Below are positions 12,101 to 24,100 of a stretch of DNA of 64,000 bases, piece by piece. Source of the DNA: Nematostella vectensis (lineage: Eukaryota > Cnidaria > Anthozoa > Actiniaria > Edwardsiidae); assembly GCF_932526225.1 (NCBI RefSeq), contig NC_064041.1, forward strand, positions 11,514,813-11,578,812, given 5' to 3'. The translations under genes and the position numbers were made by a program. The stretch's first letter is position 1, and each line of letters opens with the position of its first letter. The notes beneath the pieces are model-generated. The model was not told where the DNA came from, ran no database searches, and saw only the letters and a program-made list of their open reading frames with translations.

Positions 12101-15100
12101 CTACGAGACCGCTGTGCAAACTTACCGTAAGTGCGCCTGTCATCACCACAGGCTTCTCGCGTAGCACTGCAAAGTTAGTCACGTGGTCACACAGACACGT
12201 GGTGTTCTCCGTGTTGTAGTGTGTGTACCAACAGCCCTCCTCACTCCACCCCCCATGGGGAGGATTCCTTGACCAAAGCAAAACACACAAGTTATACCAA
12301 GCTTACAGTGTTACAGTATAGTTATCAATAGTTATCAGCATTACTATCAATTGTATTGTTATTCATGGGCACACTCTGCGGCTTCGAAATCGGCAAGAAC
12401 CTCTAGCTACAATCGTAGAATGACATACTAATCTAGAGAACAGCATTGCTATAATAGTACATACAGATTAAAATCCCAAAACGCACATATTGGCTGTTCT
12501 CCGTCAACCTGAAAATACATAACAAACTCTTGTCAAAAAGTATTTGTCAAGGGCACGAAACTAGAGTTGAAAAATTGATCATATCAGTCAATCTTTTTTT
12601 AAAAACTGTCGTTTTTCTAGCTCGCTCGGTCATTTCCTTATAAGGCACTACATACCATATTTGGGAGTCCGCTTCAGTCAATTTTTTTCGCTTTTTTATA
12701 GCTCTAGAGCTTGGTAAGTCAAGAATTTCCACGTAAACTTGCAGGAATTCGTGTTTACTACGATTTTGCTGGCAGCCATCTTGGAAATAGAGCCTAGTCC
12801 CTGACGTTTTAGAACTTCACAGGTCTCCCGCGCGCTCGGCCCATGCTCTTTTTAGAACATTTAGAAAAACGACAGCCATTGATTGATATGGGAAATTCAT
12901 TCTCAAATTGAAAGCCAAACGTGCCTCCACACTGTCCAGATTCCGCGACGCGATAATGACGGGTTCCGAGAATTTCTCCTTGGGCTTAGGATCCATGCCC
13001 ATGGCGATCACCGCTGAATTAAGCTCGAAGCCGTGGCCCACTTCGCTGTACGCGCTGACAACGGAAAGCAAAGTCACGTGGTATAAAGACACAGTAGATC
13101 ATTACAAATGCCTGGATAAGTCCTCACAAATAAAGAATAAAAATTATGCAAATAATGCTACTCTTTAAAAGGTAGAGAGACTAAAAAGTGACCCCCCCCC
13201 CCTTTTGTCGCCTTACGCGGAGCTTTTCAGGCCCTTTACTAAGGGTATCTACCAAAAGGTTTCAAGGAATGCAAGGAATGGCTAAGGCATGGTAAGGAAT
13301 GCAAGGGATGGCTAAGGCATGGTAAGGAATGCAAGGAATGGCCAAGGCATGGTAAGGAATGCAAGGGATGGCAAAGGCATGGTAAGGGATGGCTAAGGCA
13401 TGGTAAGGTTGTGTGTACCTCTCAGCTGATAGAATTCTCGTCAGAGTCTTGTACATGAATCCGGCCACTTTGATCCTTTTGACTGAGAGAAACAAGAGAA
13501 AGGTCGTAAAACACTGAATGTAAGTCTGTTGGGACTTGACACTTGCAAAGGGTGATAAATTAGATGCAGTAATCAGGTAATAGCCTGACTCGGGTACAAG
13601 GTAGGGACAGAATACAGGGAATGTCTATAAGAGACGGGAGGCTAGAGAGAGTATGATGAGGGTCCTCTACATCCCTCATCTGCCGCAGCACCAGCGCATC
13701 CATGACCAGGAAGTTTACAGGAGGGCTGGGAGAAGGGAGGGTTGGGTAGTGAAGAGTGTGTATTGGTTGGAGAGGGAGGGGGAGTAGGGGTAAGGGTAGG
13801 GGTGACGATAGGGGTCTACCCCATCCCTCAGAAGGGCTGGGAGAAGGGAGGGGTGGGAGGGTAAAGCATTTGTATGTGTTTTGAGGGGGAGTTGGAGGTG
13901 GGTCGACAACGGTCCTCACCATCCTTCATCTCCCTCAGCACCACCTCGTCGATGACCAAGAAGCTTGCATATTTCCATTGTCTTCGCACCTCGTCCAACT
14001 CCTTGACGTCATAGTCAGGGAATGTGATGTCTTTTGTGATATTTGCGGGGTGGACGACCCCTGCACCCATCACTAGTAAAGCAACAGTCATTCAATATAT
14101 CAATAACATGTAAAATACAGTCATTTAACATATAATTACAGTAATTCAACATACAAATACACTTGTAAAACAAAAGTCATTCAACAATATACAAATAAAT
14201 GTAAATGAAATAAATAACATTTTCAGTGCAAACGGCGAATACCAAACGGTAGTTTTAAAATCCAAAAAGGTGCTTATGGCTACTCATTATTTGTAAGAAT
14301 AAAGGTGATTAATACAGCGAGGCTAGAGTCCAGAACTGATGGCCTTAAATGGATAATCGTATGATTTATCAATATTTTCCTGCATTTGGTAAAGCTATAT
14401 TGCGCTCAATGGTAACTTCCGGTTGTAGAACTGTCATTTGAACCGAAAACTTTTTTTGCTGTTTTTAACCTTGTATTTGTTATTGTGCTTATATTTATTG
14501 TCGTTATTGGTGTCCTTGCATTTGTTGTTGTTGTTGTACTTATATTTGTTGTCGTTATTGGTGTCCTTGCATTCGTTGTTGTTGTTGTACTTATATTTGT
14601 TGTCGTTATTGGTGTCCTTGCATTCGTTGTTGTTGTTGTACTTATATTTGTTGTCGTTATTGGTGTCCTTGCATTTGTTGTTGTTGTTCTCCGTCTATTT
14701 GTTGTCGTTGTTGGTGTCCTTATATTTGTTTTGTTGTTGTTGTCGTTTCACTCACCCACATTCTCCTCTATGATGAAGGTTAGACTTTCTGTCCAACTTG
14801 TGATGGCTACCGCTGACTGAAGGCCATACTCGTCCAGCGAATGCAGCAAGAGTGACGCTGTCTGGATCATCTGTGAAGCATTTAAGCGTGGTGGTTATAA
14901 ATTCACAAATAATACAACGTCTTGACAAGGGCGGTGGGAACAGTGTTTGTTAGGCTAAATTCTGAAAAAAAAAACGACGATTTTCCCTCTGATTTCCCCT
15001 CTAATAAGAAAAATATTTTTTCTTAGTCGGGCACGTTTCGGCTAGCGCGTCGGGGACAGTTCGCGCGTCACGGGGTAGTAGCTCGGATTACGCAACGTAA

Positions 15101-18100
15101 CTTGACCGGGTTTTCTACTCAAACATGGAGAGCGCGTCGCAAACAAGGTAAATTCCAGCCAAATTTCAGGGAAATTCGTAGTTTATTATCAGGATTTAGC
15201 CTTACAAACTCTTTTCCTAACCGCCCTTGGCTCGACTCATTTCTATTCCTGTCAGTCGCGTAAACCAGGGAATCGGTGAGGGAGGAGGGGGACAGTCCAA
15301 AAGGGTGCCACGCCCTCTTCGTACCTATGGGCCTGTCACTCACGATGTTGTGTAATTGCGCGTCGTTGTGAAATTGGTGCTAGAGAAAGTGGAACTTCTT
15401 TATTAAGATCTAGTATATTGAAGGTTTAAATTGTAAGGCCAACATTTTTATTGGGTTAAAAGTTTCTATCCTAGAATTATATTTTTTTTTACTCTGTCGA
15501 AGTTCTGCTAAGTACACGCCCATCCGATATCTGAATCAAGTCTCACCTTCTGCGCTACAATAAGTTCTTGCTCGTTATTCTTGTTGATAAGGTTGCTCGC
15601 GATGCGAATGACCTCCTGTACGGTTCAAGGTATCAGATTAGTTTACAAAAAAAAAAATCACAACCTCAAAGTTATTTTAAAGGCTCAGCTCAGATAGAAT
15701 AAATTAATTAATAAAAAATAATTAATTATGAATAAATTAATTCATTTGGGAAGCTACCATAGTAAAAACACACATACACAAAATAGGCCGAAGCTTCGGA
15801 CCTACTACTTATTTCCATAATGTAGACATATCTAGTCTTAGTAGGGGAGGGGCAAGTAATAAGGTATTTCTCTCATACCCTAGCCTCGTCCTCATTAAGC
15901 GCAATGTCGTCTCTCTTCTCTTTGGTGTACCGCACAAGCATTTCTAGGACCCCGGCAACTAAGTGGGCGTTACCCGCCATGAGGGCGTGGTCTTCGTTGC
16001 TAACGGTCATGCGTGTAGCGTTCACTAGCACCATGGCAACCATATGAGGGGAGTCCTCCTCTGCTGTCGCATCTTTCATCTTGAAAAAAAAAAGTTTAGA
16101 TAAATCCCAACAGAATATCGAGCAATTTCCATGAATGGGCGTAAAAAAATATGTAGCAAGAATTGTTAAATTCTGCAGCAATAATTTGTGAGTCTTTCAA
16201 AAGCAATATACCAGTAATCATATGTGGTGTTTCCATCGAGATATCGTTAATGGAAGCTGTTCAATTAATCAAAAGGCCCTTTTTTAAAATCACTTTCTAT
16301 ATCAAATTTTAACTCTACAGGCATTCCTGTATAATTTTTGAAACTTTGAAATAATTTTCTTCACTTTAACATATACCCCAGGCTATACCCTAAGATTATA
16401 TAAATTATCTAAATTATTATAGCGACACGATTCCTGGCCGTGAGATGCTCAAGGTTCTGATAAAATTGAATTATCAGGGGCGGATCTAGGAGTTGGCACA
16501 GTGATGAAGGAGGGAGGGGCTGTTACATTTGACTTTTTGACTCACACAGACACAAATAACTAAGAAGGCAGTTTTATCGATAAGTTTGTCAAAGAAAAAG
16601 GCAGTAAAAAAATGGTAGGGGCATGCACCTTAGAAAAATGCTCTTTATGGCATCACATGGACCAGGGGGTTTGTGCCCCTCCCAATATTTTAAAAAAATT
16701 ATAAGGAAAATACCAGTAGGGGTGTGGCCGCCCCCGCTATTGATTATGTCCCATTTCTATGAGCGATCATAAGCTGCGTCTGCGCACTCAGGGTGTCTCA
16801 CCCCATGTCTATCATCAGATCGGCTGTGCTTACCTGCTTGCTGAGCTCAATAAACGGGTCACTCTGACACTGTGAGAAATCAGGGTAATACCAAGAGCCG
16901 TCAGACGTGCAGATGCGACGGGCAATACCTGGACAATAAGAAGGGTATATCATAAGTATACTATACAATGCAAGTGATTTTTTTAATTTCACATAAAGAA
17001 ATGGCGGGGGATGTGGATACAAATTAAAAAAATAGAAATGATTAAATTATTTTGAGGTAACAAAAGTAATAAAAGAAAAAAAAAGCTACCAGCCATTGCC
17101 GAGGATCGAACATCGGGTAATCGGCTTGAAAAGGAAAAAAATAGACCATACATCCAGACGTGCGCTGAAACACCGTATGGCAGCATATAGCTTTACGGCT
17201 AGGCTGGAGATTTCGGCCCCAACACCGCTATCTAGCGAACTGTGTAACACACAGGTACCGAGGTACCCGCGCATTAATAGGGAGGCAATAACCAGGTTCC
17301 TAGCCCTTAAGACCTAAGTCTTATACGGTTACGCCACACACAGCTCGCTGTGACGTAGGGTGAAAAATATTGAGGTCTATCTATGCGCCTTTGGTCTCTT
17401 GGGAGCCTAGATTGACCTACAGAAGTGACGCAACCGCCACGCACGTGTGCATGGACCCTTTGTGTCTAAGGATAAAAACATGAACTGAGTGGCAGGCCTG
17501 CAAGAGTGTTAAAGTGTGTACGGATGGTTTGAGCCCTGATACGGGATAAATTAAAACTTTGATAAGGGATGCCGAATATCCAGTACACCTCGTTTATAAG
17601 GTTGTATAAGTGTATATGTTATTTAAGCTTGGGCATAATTATGGATTTCTTTTTTCTCTAGCGGGTCGTTGAGGTGATACATTAAAATGAGCTGTTTTTG
17701 CTCTAGTAATTTTCAGTTAGCAGTGTTTGGCAAAACTACGTTAGTGTAAGTGATTTGTTAGCATGATTCCTAGAAATAGTGACATATTTTATCATTACTC
17801 AATGAAATTTTCTTTAAATCTCTTTTAAAATCTCTGTTTAAAATATCCTAAGAGGACACAAAAGTTCAATGCCCTTTGGCTTGAATTTTTCTTTCAACTT
17901 TATTGAGTCAACAATACAAAACATAGACATGCAAAACGGACGTTAACTTGAAAGGGAAGGTGCACCGGGACACAGAGTGCCATGTGGGGCAAAGCCCTTA
18001 GGACAAAATAACTAAATGATATAAATTAAATTGCACGTAACATACACGCAACGGAGTGCCATGTGGGGCACAGCCCTTAGGATAAAATAACTAAATGATA

Positions 18101-21100
18101 TAAATTAAATTGCAAGTAACATACACGCAACGGAGTGCCATGTGGGGCACAGCCCTTAGGATAAAATAATTAAATGATATAAATTAAATTGCACGTAACA
18201 TACACGCAACGGAGTGCCATGTGGGGCACAGCCCTTAGGATAAAATAACTAAATGATATAAATTAAATTGCACGTAACATACACGCAACGGAGTGCCATG
18301 TGGGGCACAGCCCTTAGGATAAAATAATTAAATGATGTAAATTAAATTGCACGTAACATACACGCAACGGAGTGCCATGTGGGGCACAGCCCTTAGGATA
18401 AAATAATTAAATGATATAAATTAAATTGCACGTAACATACACGCAACGGAGTGCCATGTGGGGCACAGCCCTTAGGATAAAATAACTAAATGATATAAAT
18501 TAAATTACACGTAACATTCTGTGACATGCACAGGTGAGTACTAGAGTCCACGTGCGAGGACGTGTAATATCAAATGTGGTGATAAGGCGGTTAAAAAAAG
18601 TTTTTAAGAAATCTTTGGATAGCTAAAGGAAAAGGAATATGGGATGCTCTTAGTGTTAGCCTTTGGGTTAGAGATATTTTGCTTGGGTTCCCTTGGGTTG
18701 GGGATATTTGGTTTGGAATACCTTTGGGTTGGGGATATTTGGCGTGGGATACCTTTGGGTTGGGGACATTTGGCGTGGAATATTTCTGGGTTGGGGATAT
18801 TTGGCGTGGGATACCTTTGGGTTGGGGATATTTGGCGTGGGATATCTCTGGGTTGGGGATATTTGGCGTGGGATACCTTTGGGTTGGGGATATTTGGCTT
18901 GGGATACCTTTGGCTCCTCTTGGACACTCGGCGCCTGCAGTCTGCCCAGGGATGACGTCAGGCCACGTGGTGTTAAGATATTCCCCTTGACACGCTGTAA
19001 CAATCAATCGCGCCATTATTCAGGCGCGTATCCTGGAGGGGGGGGGGTGGTTGCGTATGGTAGTCGCACACCCCCTTGGCCGCCGATGTGTCGTTTCTTA
19101 ATTAATGACAAATTATTGTACTTTTTTATTTGATATCTTCAACAGCGTACCCTCCCCCTTCCTCAGCAGTTACTTGATTCCTTATGGTTGTCCATGTCCG
19201 GTAGTAATCTTTGTAGTGTACCAGTGGATATCCGGTTGTCATAGTAGCGTACCAGTGGATATCCGGTTGTCGTGGAAACGTACCTGTTGATGTCCGGAAT
19301 GAGTAGAAGTACCGATCGACAGCCAGAGGGCCTAGCTTGGCGTCCACAACTTCTTGCTCGATCCTCTTTCTCACGGCGGCTTCCGAGGCGTTCGCAGTCT
19401 TCACGAGCACATCAGCGATCACTGAGCCGGACCTGGCAAGCAAAGCTAAACCATAAAGCTGCTTCCTAACAAATAAATGAATTTGAAAAGCTTATCACCG
19501 CCCTTGCAGCTGGAATGCTGGATTATGAAAGCACAGATACAACGAGGTAGAGTCGAAGGCAAAAGAAGGCGTTTCAGGCAGCCGCCATACGACTCATGTC
19601 TGAACAGACAGATTAGACCGGGCTTTGTGAAGTAGGGAAACCGGGAACCCGAAAGAGCAAAGACAAGAATCAGGTAACTGAACCCTCTTCGGAACAAGGA
19701 ATCGAACCTGGAACGCAGTGATGAGAGGTCGCTTTGCCAAGTGCTCTAACCTTCCCCTATCAGGCGTTAAAGTGTGCAGCCGACAGAGCAAAAAAAATGC
19801 AATGCTTTCCCAAAATAAGGTCTGGTTAACTTCGGTAAGCTTAATTTTTTGCATAGAGGTTCCTTATGTTATATAAATCAACATATCAAAATGTGTTTTT
19901 TTTCTAATGGCTTCGTCTTCGAGATATGAGGCTTGAAGTGCAATTGCTAAATGTTTAAAATATAAATTCTCCTCGTTTTTAAGGAGAAGTCGAGCTCTGA
20001 TCAGCAACTAAGCCAACTTTGCTCGCTAATATCTAAATTTCATATCTTCTAAATTTCTTTAAAATTTGGAATTAAGAATTTGGTCAGAGGAACTCCTTGT
20101 ATGCGGAATATTGAGCTTATATACTGAGAATTGGAAAATTTTATGCCATTTTTTTGCTCTGTCTGTGCAGCCCCCAAATCATTGCATGCTTACCCCACAG
20201 TAGCGAGACTTATCCCGTAGTAACCGACGAACTCACTAAATGTCAAGGCAAACTGTAAACGGGTAAAGAAGGCACTGTTAAACATATTTAGACAAGGACT
20301 GCGGCGAAGTTCTCCCTGCTAAGTAGAGGCTTCATGTTCTTTGTTTATGTACATGATGTAAAATATCTTATTGTTATCCAAACGATTGATAATCATTTTA
20401 GTGAAAAATTTCCTCGAAACCGTTGTGAACCCGTTGCTCGCTACGCTTCGTGGCCCAGACCCCATTAAATGCATGACGCGGGTGTGAAAACTTATTTTAT
20501 TCACTTTCAGTTCGTATATTTTTTTAGGGATGGTAGTGTAAAACAAATAAAAGATTCAAGAAAATCGATTTGGCGGTGGTGATCTTAATAAGGACTACAG
20601 CTATAGAAGGTAAGTTTGTAGAATCTTAATCTTACCGCATCAGATATCTTTCTCTCCAATGAAGTGAATTCATTCGAGGTGCGGTCTTTGAGTCTGGGTG
20701 TGTAAACCTCATTGATAAGGCGCATTTGAATCAGTAAATACGCTATACTCGACTCTGCAGGACAATGGAAACTAGATTAATAGTTTTCTAATGGGAGAAC
20801 ACAAGATGATAATTATCATCGTTATCATCACCAGCAACACCAGTATCATTATCAATATGTCTCATGATCGTCACCATAATCATTGTCATCATAACTAGCG
20901 TCGCCTTCACCATCATCATAATCACCATCATCATCATCAACACTATCACCATCACCATCATCATCATCACCATTAGTCTATCACATACTCACGGTCAATG
21001 CTGACTCTCATGACGGTCCGGTCTCGTCCCAGTCCATTCACGGCCTTACACGTCACCTCGGAGTCATACATCACCACGAATTTCAAATCCACTCCGTTTG

Positions 21101-24100
21101 ATTGACGGTTGTATGTCACGCCCTCTAACATATCCACAGGCTGCCCATTAAGCATCATGACGACTTCGGGTGAGGGGTGACCGCTGACCTTGCAAAAGAC
21201 CCAGGCTAGCGACCCGATTGGTGGATCTGGTGTCAGCAGGCTCAGGCTTACACGAGCTGCTCCTGTAAGAAAACAGCATAATTATTGTCTTGATCATCAT
21301 TATTTTGTTATAATCAGATCGTCATCACCATCATATTCATCATCGTGATCATCAACACCATCGTCATCATCATCATCATGATCATCATCAACATCATCAC
21401 CTCCCCAGACATATCGTTTCTACAGGTCCTTATTGCAAAATAGAAATACCTGGGGCTTTTGTTGTTGCCGGCCGAGCAGTGGTTGGATTTTCTGTAGTGC
21501 TGGGAGCATGTGACGTGGTCGCATGAGTGACAGGTAATGGTGCTTTTTTAGCTGCAGTCGTTTTCTTGGGTGTTGTTGTCTCGGGTGTTGTTGTCCTAGG
21601 TGTTGTTGTCTCGGGTGTTGTTGTCTCGGGTGTTGTTGTCCTAGGTGTTGTTGTCACGGGTGTTGTTGTCCTAGGTGTTGTTGTCTCGGGTGTTGTTGTC
21701 TCGGGTGTTGTTGTCCTAGGTGCTGTTGTCTCGGGTGTTGTTGTTGTTGTTGTTGTAGGAGGAGAAGGAGGTGGAGGTATATATTTTGTGGTTGACGTGG
21801 ATGTTGCGGTTGTTTTTAGTGTAGATAATGTTGGTATTTGTTCTTCCTGAGCACGCGAATGAACATGATCCGTTGAACGAATATCAATGGTATGGCCAGC
21901 GGTCGATGGAGTTAAGGTGGATGATGGCGCTATGTTGAGGCTTGGCCGAGATGGACTGGGTTTAGAATGCACCGAATTTTCTAAGAAAAAGATGATGAAT
22001 TGAATGGTAAAATGAACAATTATGGACAACGAAACTATAATAAGAAAGAATTCAAAATGATTTTAAAAATCAATAGGTATATAGCAGTGTCAATGAATTG
22101 AATGATAAATAAATTGAATTAACTAATTACTCTCATCGCAGCTAGATGCTGAATCACGAGCGCGCAGATTCCGACGTGGTCGAGTTGAAGTCATGGGAGG
22201 GCCCTTAAGGCAGCCGCCATACAACTCGTGTCTGACCACGGATAACTGCTAAGATCGAAATTGTTGGTTTTGTGGAGGGAGGAAAGCCGGAAAACACGGA
22301 GAAAAACTCTCGGAGCAAAGTCGAGACCAACTAACTCAACACACGTCGGAACCGGGAATCGAACCCGGAACCCAGTGGTGAGAGGCACAGGTACTACAGA
22401 GCGACCGGGAAACCTGTGGTGAGAGGCACAGGCACTATAGAGCGACCGGGAAACCTGTGGTGAGAGACACAGGCACTAGGCTCCCCTTAATCATCCCGTT
22501 TGTCGTGTGAAAAAAAAAACATAAAGGCATAAAAAAGACTCAACACGAGCTTATGGGAGCTCCCGTTCTACAAAGGTAACGTTGTTCCGACTCATGCATA
22601 TTACTACATGTATGTACTTACTACACGTGGTTATCCTATCTCCCGCTGTGGACAGCCTCACGCCCGCGAGGGACTCAGGAGAAGCACACACGCCTGATAC
22701 ATTGACTTTTCCATTACGCACAAGCGCACTCCAGTATTCATGATAACTACAGTCGCACGGCACTGAAAGCTCGTCTAAATTTCTGAGACAAAAAGGAGCC
22801 AAGGCTTCAAAAGAGAAGAGATAGAGAAGAAGCGAATGTAGAGCAAAGCTAAGCAGAGTAGGATGGGGGAGAGAGATGGAGACGAAACGAGATCTGGGTA
22901 AAGAAGAGGGAAGACGTGAATACTTACAAATATTTTAGTCGTTCTAAAGAACGAATGCGATCCCATGGAACGCTGCTAATTTTGTCATTCAGTAGCAATC
23001 TTAAAGGAAAAATATCAGCGTTAGGTTATCTCAAAATGACGACATGGAGCGGAAGCTGAAACTTATTTTGTGCTACTTGCAATTGCGTTGTTGATTTTGC
23101 GCGCTGACTTACAATACTTAACTGATATTGCGCACACCCTTATAGATGCGTTATTGAAGATGCGCGCACACTCGCAATACTTGACTGACCTTGCGGGTAC
23201 ACTCGCAATACTTGACTGACATTGCGCACACACTCGCAATACTTGACTGACATTGCGGGTACACTTGCAATACTTGACTGACATTGTGCGCACACTCGCA
23301 ATACTTGACTGACATTGCGCGCACACTCGCAATACTTGACTGACATTGTGCGTACACTCGCAATACTTGACTGACCTTGCGGGTACACTCGCAATACTTG
23401 ACTGACATTGCGCACACACTCGCAATACTTGACTGACATTGTGCGTACACTCGCAATACTTGACTGACATTGTGCGCACACTTGCAATACTTGACTGACA
23501 TTGCGCGTACACTTGCAATACTTGACTGACATTGCGCACACACTTGCAATACTTGACTGACATTGCGGGTACACTCGCAATACTTGACTGACATTGCGCG
23601 CACACTCGCAATACTTGACTGACATTGCGCGTACACTCGCAATACTTGACTGACATTGCGGGTACACTCGCAATACTTGACTGACATTGCGCGTACACTT
23701 GCAATACTTGACTGACATTGCGCGCACACTCGCAATACTTGACTGACATTGCGGGTACACTCGCAATACTTGACTGACATTGCGCGTACACTCGCAATAC
23801 TTGACTGACATTGCGGGTACACTCGCAATACTTGACTGACATTGCGCGTACACTTGCAATACTTGACTGACATTGCGCGCACACTCGCAATACTTGACTG
23901 ACATTGTGCGTACACTCGCAATACTTGACTGACATTGCGCGCACACTTGCAATACTTAACTGATATTGTGCGCACACTCGCAATCTTCGAGCCTGACATT
24001 GCGTTATAAGTTGCAAATGCGTGACTGACATTGCACTAAAGCTTGTAATGCGTGACTGTGATTGCGCTATAGCTTGTAATTCGTGACTGACATTGCGCTA

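Noticed and set aside
15119-15343. 74-codon minus ORF, intronic
   Set aside because: No splice sites in a fitting phase and no recognised motif; receptor exons on both sides join without it.
18591-19133. Six repeat ORFs around the first HRM exon
   Set aside because: Only the 28 codons at 18994-18908 are part of the real frame; the rest translates the 31-bp repeat.
23063-24031. Three overlapping minus ORFs of 270-322 codons rich in SSIASV/QVLRVCAQ
   Set aside because: All three frames are open because the 29-bp unit lacks stops; intronic in the receptor.
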